This document shows positions 1-8,283 of a DNA stretch of 64,000 nt, in pieces (the first letter of the stretch is position 1; every line of letters begins with the position of its first letter). The DNA comes from Flavobacteriales bacterium. GTDB lineage: Bacteria; Bacteroidota; Bacteroidia; Flavobacteriales_F; PHOS-HE28. The notes beneath the pieces are model-generated. The model made no database searches. It was given only the letters and a program-made list of their open reading frames with translations, and was not told where the DNA came from. The position numbers were made by a program, and so were the translations under genes. The stretch is from NCBI GenBank assembly GCA_016699575.1, contig CP064979.1:1922001-1986000 (forward strand). Reading direction: 5' to 3'.

Positions 1-929
1 CCAACGTCACAAACCCCGTTGTGGTGCGCAAAGCGAACGGCATTTGGAAGAGCTTCAACCCGGGCACGGTCCTCAACAACCAGACGTTGCTGGGCAACAT
101 CGTGCCCGCCACCAACGGCTACAAGTGGTTCGTTCGCCCCCGCGGCAACGGCATCCTCGTTTTCAACGATGGCGGCACCATCGACAACACGAGCGACGAC
201 CAATACAAGGTGCTGAACAACTTCGAGGGAAGCGGCGGCCTGCCCACTACCGATGTGCTGGACATTGCGGAGGACCTGGACGGCGAGATCTGGGTGGGAA
301 CGGGCAAGGGCGTCGCTGTCTTCTACAACCCGGATGCGATCTTCACCAATAGCGATTTCGACGCACAGCAGATCCTCATCGAACAGGACGGCAACGTGCA
401 GATCCTGCTGGAGACCGAGGTGGTGACCTGCGTTACGATCGACGCCGCCAATCGCAAGTGGCTCGGCACGGTGAGCAGCGGGGCATATCTCGTGAGCGCC
501 GATGGCACCGTGCAACAACAGCACTTCACCATCGAGAACAGCCCGTTGCCCAGCAACAACGTCACCGACATTGCCATTGATGAAGTGACAGGTGACGTGT
601 TCATCGCAACTGACCGCGGCATCGTGAGCTACCGGAGTGACGCCATTGGTAGCGCGGTGGAGGCCGACTGCGCCAAGGTGTATCCGAACCCTGTTCGCGA
701 AAACCACACCGGGCCCGTGGCCATCACCGGGCTGGTGCGCGACAGTGAAGTGAAGATCACCGATATGAGCGGCAATCTTGTTTATCGCACGACGAGCCTC
801 GGTGGGCAGGCTGTTTGGCCGGGAACCGACATGGTCGGCAATCGTGTGAGCAGTGGTGTGTACCTGGCCTTCAGCAGCAACAGCGATGGCTCGCAGAAGT
901 GCATGACCAAGGTGCTGGTGATGCGTTGA
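1..929 (+). CDS. porZ: PorZ-like T9SS protein, 3' part (partial at window start)
   Basis: The reading frame is open from base 3, so the gene begins before the window. The visible 309 residues hold beta-propeller repeats of the two-component-regulator propeller type (segments with DLDGEIWVGTGKGVAVF and DVFIATDRGIVSY), followed by a C-terminal domain starting at VYPNPV and ending in KVLVMR, the pattern of a T9SS type A sorting domain. The wording of that domain (KITDMSGNLVYRTTS, then SSGVYLAF) is what I know from PorZ, the surface component of the T9SS sortase complex that handles A-LPS attachment. recO follows after 2 bases. Known: PorZ belongs to the T9SS attachment complex. Inferred: the identity. 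A generic propeller-sensor protein with a sorting domain is the alternative. Confidence 0.7.
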   Translation, partial: NVTNPVVVRKANGIWKSFNPGTVLNNQTLLGNIVPATNGYKWFVRPRGNGILVFNDGGTIDNTSDDQYKVLNNFEGSGGLPTTDVLDIAEDLDGEIWVGTGKGVAVFYNPDAIFTNSDFDAQQILIEQDGNVQILLETEVVTCVTIDAANRKWLGTVSSGAYLVSADGTVQQQHFTIENSPLPSNNVTDIAIDEVTGDVFIATDRGIVSYRSDAIGSAVEADCAKVYPNPVRENHTGPVAITGLVRDSEVKITDMSGNLVYRTTSLGGQAVWPGTDMVGNRVSSGVYLAFSSNSDGSQKCMTKVLVMR

Positions 930-931
930 TC

Positions 932-1633
932 ATGTTCGTTTCAACCCGCGCCATAGTCCTGCGGTCCGTGCGGCACAAGGACCGTGGCGCCGTCGTTACC
1001 TTGTATACCGAGCACCACGGCTTGCGCAGTTATGCCGCCCGCGTTGGTGGAAAGAGCGGGCATCCCCCCGCGCTCTTCGGGCCTTTGCAGCGCCTGGTGG
1101 TAGTGGCCAGCGAACGTAGCGACCGCGACATCCACCAACTGCGCGAGGTGAGGACCGATCAACCGTTCGCCAACGTAGGCTCGGATCCTTTGCGTGGAAG
1201 CGTCGCTTTGTTCATCCAGGAAGTGCTCCTGCGGACCCTGCGTGCCGAGACGGCCGATGCAGAACTGTTCGCGTTCGTGCAGGATGCGTTGACGGAGCTG
1301 GATGGCGGCGACCGCACCCAGCACTTGCCGGTCAGCTTCCTGCTCGGGCTATGTGATCGGCTGGGCTTCGCTCCAGCGATGGACAGAACAGGTCCGGCAA
1401 CCTGGTTCGACATGGAAGAAGGTGCGTTCACCACCACCGAACCAGCGCATCCACACGCCTTCGGCGGAGCAGCGGTCCACCTGTTGGGCGATCTTCTCGG
1501 CGGACGTACCGACAGCAAGTACGCTTACGCACGGAAGGACCTGCTCGATCAACTGCTGCTCTACTTCCGGCTCCATATCGCTGGCTTCGGTGAGCTTCGT
1601 TCGCCTTCCGTGTTGAAAGCCGTTCTGGCTTGA
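932..1633 (+). CDS. recO: DNA repair protein RecO
   Basis: This 233-residue protein starts at ATG 932, two bases after the preceding stop codon; an upstream extension to 815 would overlap the previous gene for no reason. The N-terminus (FVSTRAIVLRSVRHKDRG, then VVTLYTEHHGLRSY) is the OB-fold start typical of RecO, followed by the helical C-terminal domain. RecO binds RecR and single-stranded DNA and loads RecA in the RecFOR gap-repair pathway in the cytoplasm. I do not see the four-cysteine zinc finger found in many RecO proteins, which is common for Bacteroidota members. The tight spacing suggests co-transcription with the upstream gene. Confidence 0.88.
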   Translation: MFVSTRAIVLRSVRHKDRGAVVTLYTEHHGLRSYAARVGGKSGHPPALFGPLQRLVVVASERSDRDIHQLREVRTDQPFANVGSDPLRGSVALFIQEVLLRTLRAETADAELFAFVQDALTELDGGDRTQHLPVSFLLGLCDRLGFAPAMDRTGPATWFDMEEGAFTTTEPAHPHAFGGAAVHLLGDLLGGRTDSKYAYARKDLLDQLLLYFRLHIAGFGELRSPSVLKAVLA

Positions 1634-1676
1634 GCGATCGGCGCGAAGTCCGCGATCCTACCTTCGGCGCACCGCC

Positions 1677-3896
1677 ATGCGACACCTTCTGCAACTTGTT
1701 GCGCTCACCTTGTTGATCGCATGCGGCAACGACCGCTCCAGTATGCCCACCACCACGCTTCCTGCGCCACCGCAGGCCGAGAAGATCCCGTTCCAGCTCA
1801 CCGCCCACGGCCACACCCGCATCGATGAATTCCACTGGATGCGCCTGAGCGAGGAGCAGCGCAACGCAGCGCAGCCGGACGAGCACACGCGCAAGGTCCT
1901 CGACCACTTGAAGGCTGAGAACGCCTACACGGAAGCGGTCCTCGCTCCCGTGAAGCAATTGCGGGAGGACCTGTTCAAGGAGATGAAAGCGCGCATCAAG
2001 GAAGAAGACCTGAGCGTGCCGTACCGCGAGAACGGCTACTGGTACGGCACCCGCTTCGAGACCGGCAAGGAATACGCGGTGCACATGCGTCGTGCTTCGG
2101 TCAACAAGGACGAACCCATCCCCGATCCCATGGCCGAAGGGTGGCAAGACATCCTGAACGAGAACACCATGGCCGAGGGCCACGACTACTTCGACCTGGC
2201 CGACTTCGAGGTGAGCCCCAACAATCGCATTTGTGCCTATGGCGTGGATACCGTGAGCCGCCGCCAATACACGCTTCGTTTCCGCGACCTGTCCACGGGA
2301 CAGGACCTGCCCGATGCCATCACGAACACCGATGGTGGTGGTGCATGGGCCGATGACAAGACCTTCTTCTACAACCGCAAGGACAAAACCCTGCGCAGTT
2401 TCAAGATCTTCCGCCATGTGCTCGGCACAGACCCGAAGACCGATGCTGAAGTGTTCCATGAGAGCGACGCGACATTCTCCTGCGATGTGTTCCGCAGCCG
2501 CAGCGACAAGTTCGTGGTGATCACCAGCGGCAGTACGCTCAGCACCGAGGAGCGCCTGTTGCCCGTGGATGATCCAATGGGAACGTTCCGCGTCTTCCTG
2601 CCGCGCGAAGAGGAGCACGAATACAGTGTGCAGCACATCCCCGGCGTCGATGGAAAACCGGGCAAGTTCCACGTCCTCACCAACTGGCAGGCGAAGAACT
2701 TCAGGCTGATGGAGTGCCCGGAGAACGCCACCGGCAAAGAGCACTGGACCGAGGTGATCCCGCACCGCGATGACGTGTTGCTGGAGGATGTGGAGTTCTT
2801 CCGCGACCACATGGTGATCAGTGAGCGGCGCGAAGGCCTCACACACTTGCGCGTGCGCCAATTGAGCACGGGCACCGAGCATGAGATCGCCTTCAACGAT
2901 CCGGCCTACGTTGCTTACAGCGGTACCAATCCCGAGTGGGACAGCCATCTGCTGCGTTACGGCTACACCAGCCTTACCACGCCCGGAAGCGTATACCAGC
3001 ATGATCTGAGCAAGCCGCAACAACCCGACGTGCTGCTGAAGCAACAGGAGGTGGTGGGCGGCTACGACGCCGCGCAGTACAAGAGCGAGCGCGTGTGGGC
3101 CACGGCCAAGGACGGCACGCGTGTGCCCATGAGCATCGTGTACAAGAACGGGACACCCCTGACTGGTTCAGCACCCTTGTTGCTTTACGGCTACGGTAGC
3201 TACGGCGTCACCATGGAGCCCACCTTCAGCAGTGCGCGACTTTCGTTGCTCGATCGTGGGTTCGTCTTTGCGCTGGCGCACATCCGCGGCGGCGAAGAGC
3301 TTGGCCGCGCTTGGTACGAGAACGGGAAGATGGAGTACAAGGTGAACACCTTCACCGACTTCATCGCCTGCGCGGAGCACTTACTGGCGAACAAGTACGC
3401 CGACCCCACGCGCCTCTTTTGCATGGGCGGCAGTGCGGGCGGTCTGCTCATGGGTGCCGTGGTGAACATGCGGCCGGAGCTCTGGCGTGCGTGCGTTGCG
3501 CAAGTGCCCTTCGTGGATGTGGTGACCACGATGCTCGACAGCACCATTCCATTAACCACGGGTGAATACGATGAATGGGGCGACCCAAACGAGAAGGAGG
3601 CGTACGACCGCATGCTCTCCTACTCGCCCTACGACAACATCAAGGACGTGGCCTACCCCGCCCTACTGGTGACCACAGGTCTGCACGACAGTCAGGTGCA
3701 ATACTGGGAACCCGCCAAATGGGTGGCCCGCCTACGCGACCACAACAAGGGCACGGCACCGATCCTGCTGCATACCAACCTCGAGGCCGGCCACGGTGGC
3801 GCCAGTGGGAGGTTCCAGCGCTTGAAGGAGATCGCGTTGGAGTATGCGTTCTTGCTTGAGCAGGCAGGCTTGGTGACGGAGGCTGGGGTGAAGTAG
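1677..3896 (+). CDS. ptrB: Oligopeptidase B-like S9 prolyl oligopeptidase, lipoprotein
   Basis: A 739-residue serine peptidase of family S9A. Residues 1-16 form a lipoprotein signal ending in LLIAC, so the enzyme is probably membrane-anchored in the envelope, unlike cytosolic E. coli oligopeptidase B. Residues from about 40 to 430 form the seven-bladed propeller domain, and the alpha/beta hydrolase domain follows. The motif PLLLYGYGSYG near residue 500 is diagnostic of the oligopeptidase B branch. The catalytic triad can be placed: Ser586 in GGSAGG, Asp671 in LHDSQV and His706 in EAGHGG. A weak -7 promoter box TACCTTCG lies just upstream at about 1659. It cleaves short peptides after basic residues if it behaves like its family. 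Confidence 0.92.
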   Translation: MRHLLQLVALTLLIACGNDRSSMPTTTLPAPPQAEKIPFQLTAHGHTRIDEFHWMRLSEEQRNAAQPDEHTRKVLDHLKAENAYTEAVLAPVKQLREDLFKEMKARIKEEDLSVPYRENGYWYGTRFETGKEYAVHMRRASVNKDEPIPDPMAEGWQDILNENTMAEGHDYFDLADFEVSPNNRICAYGVDTVSRRQYTLRFRDLSTGQDLPDAITNTDGGGAWADDKTFFYNRKDKTLRSFKIFRHVLGTDPKTDAEVFHESDATFSCDVFRSRSDKFVVITSGSTLSTEERLLPVDDPMGTFRVFLPREEEHEYSVQHIPGVDGKPGKFHVLTNWQAKNFRLMECPENATGKEHWTEVIPHRDDVLLEDVEFFRDHMVISERREGLTHLRVRQLSTGTEHEIAFNDPAYVAYSGTNPEWDSHLLRYGYTSLTTPGSVYQHDLSKPQQPDVLLKQQEVVGGYDAAQYKSERVWATAKDGTRVPMSIVYKNGTPLTGSAPLLLYGYGSYGVTMEPTFSSARLSLLDRGFVFALAHIRGGEELGRAWYENGKMEYKVNTFTDFIACAEHLLANKYADPTRLFCMGGSAGGLLMGAVVNMRPELWRACVAQVPFVDVVTTMLDSTIPLTTGEYDEWGDPNEKEAYDRMLSYSPYDNIKDVAYPALLVTTGLHDSQVQYWEPAKWVARLRDHNKGTAPILLHTNLEAGHGGASGRFQRLKEIALEYAFLLEQAGLVTEAGVK

Positions 3897-3901
3897 TTGT
3901 C

Positions 3902-4462
3902 ATGGATCTCGTTGTGGACGTTCTGCTTTGGACCGGCCAAGCAGCCGATCAACTTGCAATACTCCATATCTGGTGCGTATCCATCTGGGTCATCCTGCGC
4001 AATGTTCCGCTTCGCCCACTAGCCCCAATTGGATGGATCATTGGGATCAACGCCTTGGCACTTGCTTCGTCCTTGCTCATATCGGCGATGGTCATAGCCA
4101 TCCCCCTTGAGTACGCGGATGACCCGGAGTATGGGCTCTATTCGATCTGGAACAGAGCCTTCGGCCCCGATGCGTGGAGCTTATGGTTGCATACGGCCCC
4201 GGTACTTGCCGGACTGCTCCTTCTACTACCGGGATTCCTTGGCTCGTGGCGAAAGGGGATGATGGTTGCGGTGATTGCCTCAATGGTCCCACTACTACGA
4301 ATCACCATGGAGCGGGCCCTGGACCCGCACTCGCCTTCATGTTGGTCATTGAGGTACGACATGAGCACCAGCACAGTACTCAGGGAAATCACATTGGCGC
4401 TTGCTCTTCTATTGGCCGTTGTGCGGCGCATTTGGCCACTGGCGAACCGTCCAGCAGGTTGA
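3902..4462 (+). CDS. Small polytopic membrane protein, unknown function
   Basis: A 186-residue protein that starts five bases after the stop codon of the oligopeptidase gene, so it is probably translated from the same message. It has about five hydrophobic segments: around residues 18-35, 42-65, 95-117, 121-140 and 160-178. Between segments two and three is an acidic loop (EYADDPEYGLYS). There are no recognisable catalytic motifs or cysteine clusters. The region is less GC-rich than its neighbours. I do not recognise the family. A role linked to the peptidase is not supported by anything beyond the spacing. Confidence 0.65.
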   Translation: MDLVVDVLLWTGQAADQLAILHIWCVSIWVILRNVPLRPLAPIGWIIGINALALASSLLISAMVIAIPLEYADDPEYGLYSIWNRAFGPDAWSLWLHTAPVLAGLLLLLPGFLGSWRKGMMVAVIASMVPLLRITMERALDPHSPSCWSLRYDMSTSTVLREITLALALLLAVVRRIWPLANRPAG

Positions 4463-4498
4463 TCCGATCCGGCGCGAGTGCTGCGCGAACGACCGCCC

Positions 4499-4726
4499 TC
4501 AGCTCGCGATGCTCTCCACGTGCACGATGTCCTCGGGCTGCAACGGGATCACGTTCACAGGGGCGCTGTCGTGCTGCAGCTTCTCGTAGTCGCGCACACT
4601 GGAGAAGAAAAGGCGCTTGGTGCTGCCGTTGTCCACTTCCCAGATCACACCGAACACCTCCTTGCCGCTGCGCAGCTTGAACTTGCAGTGCTTGTTGGCG
4701 AAGGGGCGGATGCGTGTGAGGTCCAT
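4499..4726 (-). CDS. Small conserved hypothetical protein (75 aa)
   Basis: A 75-residue basic protein that starts MDLTRIRPFANKHCKFKL. It has alternating hydrophobic and charged residues (RSGKEVFGVIWEV), which suggests a small beta-barrel such as an Sm-like or SH3-like fold, and ends in an acidic segment (PLQPEDIVHVESIAS). It is transcribed toward the preceding membrane protein gene and lies downstream of ferritin, but a strong terminator at 4825-4862 separates them, so it has its own promoter or depends on readthrough. I judge it real because of its protein-like composition and clear start. Function unknown. Confidence 0.6.
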   Translation of the reverse strand: MDLTRIRPFANKHCKFKLRSGKEVFGVIWEVDNGSTKRLFFSSVRDYEKLQHDSAPVNVIPLQPEDIVHVESIAS

Positions 4727-4824
4727 GGCGTTGACGTGAACTCCGGCGATCGTGTTGCGCCAAAGTAGATCGGCGTGCAGGCGTCGCGCCAGTCGAGTTG
4801 TGAACAGCGCTGTCCCGTCTGTTC

Positions 4825-4862
4825 AAAAACGCACCGGGCCACGCACATCGTACGTGGCCCGG
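4825..4862 (-). terminator. Rho-independent terminator after the ferritin gene
   Basis: Read on the minus strand, a perfect 10-bp stem (CCGGGCCACG / CGTGGCCCGG) with a 9-base loop is followed by TGCGTTTTTG. It lies 21 bases past the ferritin stop codon. Confidence 0.85.
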
Positions 4863-4882
4863 CGATGATCATCGTGTTGTTA

Positions 4883-5401
4883 TCAAGCGCCCTTCTTCTG
4901 CGCGCCCGGACCACTGGACATACCAGCAAGGTCGCGGTCGAAGAGATAGAGCCCGCCCTTGTCGCCACCGATCATGTTCAGCTTGTCGATGAGCGTGCGT
5001 GCCAGTGCCTCTTCTTCGATCTGCTCGCTCACGTACCACTGCATGAAGTTGTGGGTGGTGTATTCCTTTTCCTTCAGGCAGAGGTCCACCACCTTGTTGA
5101 TCTCGCCCGTGACTTTCGTCTCGTGCGCGAAGAGGTCCTGGAAAATGTGCGTCAGGCTTTTCCAAGTGCGCGGTGGTGCAGGCAGCGCGGGCACCACCGC
5201 GTGGCCGCCGCGCTCGTTCACGAACTTCACGAGCTTCAATGCGTGCATGCGCTCTTCGTCGCTGTGGCCGTACAGGAAGGCGGCAGTACCACTGAGACCC
5301 TGCGTCTCGGCCCAGCTGGCCATGGCCAGGTAGATCTGGCTGCTCATCGCCTCCGTTTGGATCTGCGCGTTCAGCGCAGCTTCGATCTTCTTGGGTAGCA
5401 T
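4883..5401 (-). CDS. ftnA: Ferritin (non-haem, bacterial FtnA type)
   Basis: A 172-residue ferritin that oxidises Fe(II) and stores it as mineral in a 24-mer shell in the cytoplasm. I chose the start at 5401 (MLPKKIEAALNAQIQTEA) because this matches the N-terminus of the family; the frame is open 21 codons further but that stretch is not ferritin-like. Ferroxidase residues are visible: Glu in QTEAMSSQIYLAMASW, Glu and His in SDEERMHALKL, and Glu in EQIEEEALARTL. The methionine ligand of haem bacterioferritins is not evident. The gene ends in a strong terminator. Its promoter region (5402-5456) lies directly beside the left repeat of the GxxExxY cassette. Confidence 0.95.
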   Translation of the reverse strand: MLPKKIEAALNAQIQTEAMSSQIYLAMASWAETQGLSGTAAFLYGHSDEERMHALKLVKFVNERGGHAVVPALPAPPRTWKSLTHIFQDLFAHETKVTGEINKVVDLCLKEKEYTTHNFMQWYVSEQIEEEALARTLIDKLNMIGGDKGGLYLFDRDLAGMSSGPGAQKKGA

Positions 5402-5456
5402 CTGATTTTTGTTGGGCCCGAAAGGTAACCGCACGTGCGGGCTTCCAGGGAAAGAC

Positions 5457-5482
5457 GCATCCACGGATAATGCGGATGAAGA
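5457..5482 (+). repeat. Left inverted repeat of the GxxExxY cassette
   Basis: A 26-base repeat beginning GCATCCACGGATAATGCGGA, identical to the reverse complement of 5961-5986. The similarity to the third copy at 56561-56594 extends through base 5487 (GATGATG). Confidence 0.85.
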
Positions 5483-5519
5483 TGATGTGCTCTGCGGACG
5501 GCGACCGGAAGGCAGCGGC

Positions 5520-5897
5520 TCAATGGCCCAGCAACCAACGCTTCACCTCCATGCGATCGGACCCGAAATTCAGCAAGAGCCCTCGTCGCAGCCCCGTCGC
5601 CTTCAAGTAGTTCATTAGTTGCGCGGTCTCGGGGCCGCCCAACGCCCGAAGCGCTTTCAACTCCACAACTACTTCGGAGAAACATAGGAAGTCGGCCCGG
5701 TAACCGGTTTGGAGACGTTGCTCCCTGTAGAAAATGGGAAGGGAAACCTCGCGTTCGAACGGGATCTCCTGAACGGCAAACTCTAAAGCTAGCGCCTCTT
5801 GGTAAACCGGCTCCAGAAAACCCGGACCCAACCTATTGTGCACCTCGTAACCTGCACCGATGATCCGGTAGGTCAGGTCGTCATCTCCTGCTTGCAT
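5520..5897 (-). CDS. GxxExxY family protein
   Basis: A 125-residue protein with the family's signature: GAGYEVHNRLGPGFLEPVY contains the GxxE/VxxxLGxGFLExxY core near residues 14-32, and YRADFLCFSEVVVELKA near residue 70 resembles the D...ExK core of PD-(D/E)XK nucleases. The family is widespread in environmental bacteria and has no established function; nuclease-like folds are proposed. The usual length of about 125 residues is intact, so the gene is probably functional. It is alone between inverted repeats and in the same orientation as pth and ferritin. I chose ATG 5897, which begins directly after a short leader and gives the family N-terminus. Confidence 0.88.
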   Translation of the reverse strand: MQAGDDDLTYRIIGAGYEVHNRLGPGFLEPVYQEALALEFAVQEIPFEREVSLPIFYREQRLQTGYRADFLCFSEVVVELKALRALGGPETAQLMNYLKATGLRRGLLLNFGSDRMEVKRWLLGH

Positions 5898-5960
5898 TGC
5901 TCGAGGGTACTATGACGTGCGGCACAACGAACCGACCATGAAGCATGATGATCCCGATCC

Positions 5961-5986
5961 TCTTCATCCGCATTATCCGTGGATGC
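5961..5986 (-). repeat. Right inverted repeat of the GxxExxY cassette
   Basis: Reverse complement of 5457-5482 over all 26 bases. It ends two bases before the TAG stop codon of pth (5989-5991). Confidence 0.85.
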
Positions 5987-5988
5987 AT

Positions 5989-6552
5989 CTACCGCTTGTT
6001 GAAATTGTTCATCGTGCTGGCAATGCCCAACAGACCGAATTGCAGGACCGCCTTGCACGCGATCTCCGTGCGTTCCGCAAGTGTCTTCCTCTCCTCCTCG
6101 CCCCATTTGCCAAGAACGTATTCGCTCTGGCGCCCCCGGGGAAAGTCGCTACCGATGCCGAAGCGCATCCGCGGGAATTCCTGCGAACCGAGCAGCTCAA
6201 TGATGTTGGTGAGCCCGTTGTGGCCACCCGCGCTCCCGTTCGCACGTAGGCGGATCTTCCCGAACGGCAGGGCCAGGTCGTCCGTTATCACCAACACACG
6301 ATCTGTCGGCACGTTCTCCTTGTCCATCCAATAGCGCACGGCCTTGCCGCTGAGGTTCATGTACGTCTGCGGCTTCACCAGAATGAAGGTGCGGCCCTTG
6401 TGGCGCAGCTCCGCCACCTCGGCATAGCGGTCGCCAGCAAAGCGCACCTCGCCCATGCGCGCCAGTTCATCGAGCACATGGAAGCCGATGTTGTGGCGCG
6501 TGTCTTCGTATTCGGGGCCGGGATTTCCCAAGCCTGCGATCAGGTACTTCAT
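5989..6552 (-). CDS. pth: Peptidyl-tRNA hydrolase
   Basis: A 187-residue enzyme that releases tRNA from peptidyl-tRNA dropped by ribosomes; essential in most bacteria. The N-terminus KYLIAGLGNPGPEYEDTRHN contains the conserved Asn and the catalytic His in RHN. VKPQTYMNLSGKAV, TDDLALPFGKIRLR and GSAGGHNGL are the other family motifs. Length is normal and the C-terminus (MNNFNKR) is typical of the phylum, so the insert at the stop codon has not changed the protein. The start lies only 12 bases after the T-run of the rplY terminator, so expression may depend partly on readthrough. Confidence 0.96.
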   Translation of the reverse strand: MKYLIAGLGNPGPEYEDTRHNIGFHVLDELARMGEVRFAGDRYAEVAELRHKGRTFILVKPQTYMNLSGKAVRYWMDKENVPTDRVLVITDDLALPFGKIRLRANGSAGGHNGLTNIIELLGSQEFPRMRFGIGSDFPRGRQSEYVLGKWGEEERKTLAERTEIACKAVLQFGLLGIASTMNNFNKR

Positions 6553-6563
6553 GAGCGGGCCTC

Positions 6564-6599
6564 AAAAGAAACGCGCCCCGGTGATCCCGGAGCGCGTTT
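6564..6599 (-). terminator. Terminator between rplY and pth
   Basis: On the minus strand a 13-bp stem with one mismatch (AAACGCGCTCCGG pairing with CCGGGGCGCGTTT, loop of about 5) is followed by TTTCTTTTG. It lies 31 bases past the rplY stop codon and ends 12 bases before the pth start codon. Confidence 0.8.
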
Positions 6600-6630
6600 G
6601 TCATTCGTGTGCAGGTGCGAGAGCCGAGAC

Positions 6631-7302
6631 CTACTTCTTCGCAGCGGGTTTGGCGTCCGCCTTCTTGGCATCGGCAGCCGGCGCAGCAGCCGCAGCGCCC
6701 GCAGCTGGAGCGGCAGTCGTGGCGGCAGCCGCGGGAGCCACCTCTTCCACCTTCTTCGGCATCTTCACCGTGAGCACCACATCCTCTTCGTTCTCCATCA
6801 CGGAGAGGCCGGGGAAGTTGAGCTCGCTCACACGCATGCTGTGGCCGAGCTCCACGCCGCTGATGTCGATGTCCAAATGCTCCGGCAGCGCGTTGGGCAG
6901 GCCCTTGACGCGCAGCTTGCGGAACTTCTGGCTGAGCACACCGCCTTTGCGCACGCCAGCAGACTGGCCCTTCAGGTTGAGGCTCAGGCTCACGGTGGCC
7001 TCCTTGGCATCGCTCATCTCGGTGAAGTCCGCGTGGATGACCGCATCGCTCACGGGATGGAACTGGGTTTCGTGCAACAGCGCCATCGTCTTGGTGCCGT
7101 CCATGTCCAGTTCGATACGGTAGGTCTCGGGGGTGAACACCACCTTGCCGAGGGCCTTGGCATCCACATGGAAATGCTTCACGGAATCGCCGCCGTAAAG
7201 CACACAAGGCACGCGGCCCTGGCGACGGAGGCTGTTGGAGTTGCTGGAGCCGGACCCGGTGCGCGGCGTAGCTTCAAGGGTGACCTTCTTCATGTGCTTC
7301 AT
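6631..7302 (-). CDS. rplY: Ribosomal protein bL25, Ctc form
   Basis: A 223-residue long-form L25 (CTC family) that binds 5S rRNA in the large ribosomal subunit. The N-terminal domain (TLEATPRTGSGSSNSNSLRRQG, then VPCVLYGGD) is the 5S-binding part, and the C-terminal TL5 domain runs from about residue 100. Two start codons three codons apart are possible (7302 or 7293). After residue 185 there is a low-complexity tail rich in alanine and lysine, common in Bacteroidota versions. It is 24 bases downstream of prs, so the two are probably one operon; a short CCCGA/TCGGG hairpin lies in the gap. Confidence 0.93.
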   Translation of the reverse strand: MKHMKKVTLEATPRTGSGSSNSNSLRRQGRVPCVLYGGDSVKHFHVDAKALGKVVFTPETYRIELDMDGTKTMALLHETQFHPVSDAVIHADFTEMSDAKEATVSLSLNLKGQSAGVRKGGVLSQKFRKLRVKGLPNALPEHLDIDISGVELGHSMRVSELNFPGLSVMENEEDVVLTVKMPKKVEEVAPAAAATTAAPAAGAAAAAPAADAKKADAKPAAKK

Positions 7303-7326
7303 CCCGAGACGTCGGGAACGCGGTTG

Positions 7327-8283
7327 TTAGGCGATGATGAACGTGCTACTGATGCTCTCGTGGCGACGCATGCGATGGATGACATCGGCGAAGAGCGGGG
7401 CCACGGAAAGCTGTTTGATCTTGTTGGTCTTCCCCAGCTTTTCGTCGCTGATGGGAATGGTGTCGGTGACGATGAGCTCGAGCAGGGATGAGTCCTGGAT
7501 GCGCTTGCATGCTTCGCCGCTGAGCACGGGATGCGTGCACACGGCACGAACACTGGTAGCGCCCTCGGCCATCATCATGTCGGCGGCCTTGGTGAGCGTA
7601 CCGGCGGTATCCACCATGTCGTCAACCAGCACCACGTCGCGCCCCTTCACATCACCGATCACCGTCATGCGCTCGATCTGGTTGGCCACTTTGCGTTGCT
7701 TGTAGCAGATGGCCATGTCGCAGCCGAGGTGTTTGCTGTACGCGTTCGCGCGCTTGGTGCCACCAGTGTCCGGAGCGGCCATCAACAGGTTGGGCAGGCC
7801 CAGGCTCTTGATGTGCGGCAGGAAAATGCTGCTGGCGAACAAGTGATCGACGGGCACCTCGAAGAAGCCTTGGATCTGGTCCGCGTGCAGGTCCATCGTC
7901 ATGATGCGGTCCACGCCGGCGGCGGTGAGCATGTTGGCCACCAGCTTGGCACCGATGCTCACACGGGGTTTGTCCTTGCGGTCCTGGCGCGCGAAACCGA
8001 AGTAGGGCATCACCGCCACGATGCGTTTGGCGCTGGCCCGCTTGGCGGCATCCACCATCAGCAACAGCTCGAAGAGGTTGTCGCTCGGCGGGAACGTGCT
8101 CTGCACGATGAACACCAGTTCACCGCGCACGGTCTCTTCGAAGCTCGGTTGGATCTCCCCGTCGCTGAAGCGGCTCAGGGTGACATCGCCCAGCCGCTCG
8201 CCGCTGTGGGCGGCAACCTTCTCGGCCAGGTAACGCGAAGCGCTACCGCCGAAGATCTTGGCGGATTCGAGTTGGGCGGTCAT
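7327..8283 (-). CDS. prs: Ribose-phosphate pyrophosphokinase
   Basis: A 318-residue enzyme that makes PRPP from ribose 5-phosphate and ATP for nucleotide, histidine and tryptophan synthesis. Family motifs are complete: RFSDGEI near the N-terminus, DLHADQIQGFFEVPVDHL, and the PRPP-binding loop VVLVDDMVDTAGTL. The preceding RKDKPR region carries ATP contacts. A -7 box TACATTCG reads on the minus strand at 8337-8344, 54 bases upstream of ATG 8283. The gene leads an operon with rplY. Confidence 0.96.
   Translation of the reverse strand: MTAQLESAKIFGGSASRYLAEKVAAHSGERLGDVTLSRFSDGEIQPSFEETVRGELVFIVQSTFPPSDNLFELLLMVDAAKRASAKRIVAVMPYFGFARQDRKDKPRVSIGAKLVANMLTAAGVDRIMTMDLHADQIQGFFEVPVDHLFASSIFLPHIKSLGLPNLLMAAPDTGGTKRANAYSKHLGCDMAICYKQRKVANQIERMTVIGDVKGRDVVLVDDMVDTAGTLTKAADMMMAEGATSVRAVCTHPVLSGEACKRIQDSSLLELIVTDTIPISDEKLGKTNKIKQLSVAPLFADVIHRMRRHESISSTFIIA

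Larger units (their letters stand above)
5457..5986. mobile_element. GxxExxY cassette: one gene between 26-bp inverted repeats
   Basis: About 530 bp bounded by perfect inverted repeats (5457-5482 and 5961-5986) around a single GxxExxY gene. The right repeat ends three bases from the stop codon of pth, so the cassette sits exactly at the 3' end of an essential gene without damaging it. No transposase is present. The same repeat occurs once more, without a gene, at 56561-56594. Inferred: a small non-autonomous element mobilised in trans or by recombination between repeats. Confidence 0.55.

Noticed and set aside
1428..3044. Long open frame on the minus strand opposite the oligopeptidase gene (over 500 codons)
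   Set aside because: It lies antisense to a gene with a complete catalytic triad. In GC-rich DNA the opposite frame often stays open, and the protein has no recognisable domain.
6400..7491. Long plus-strand frame across pth, rplY and prs
   Set aside because: It spans three well-supported genes and their gaps on the other strand, so it cannot be a single real gene.
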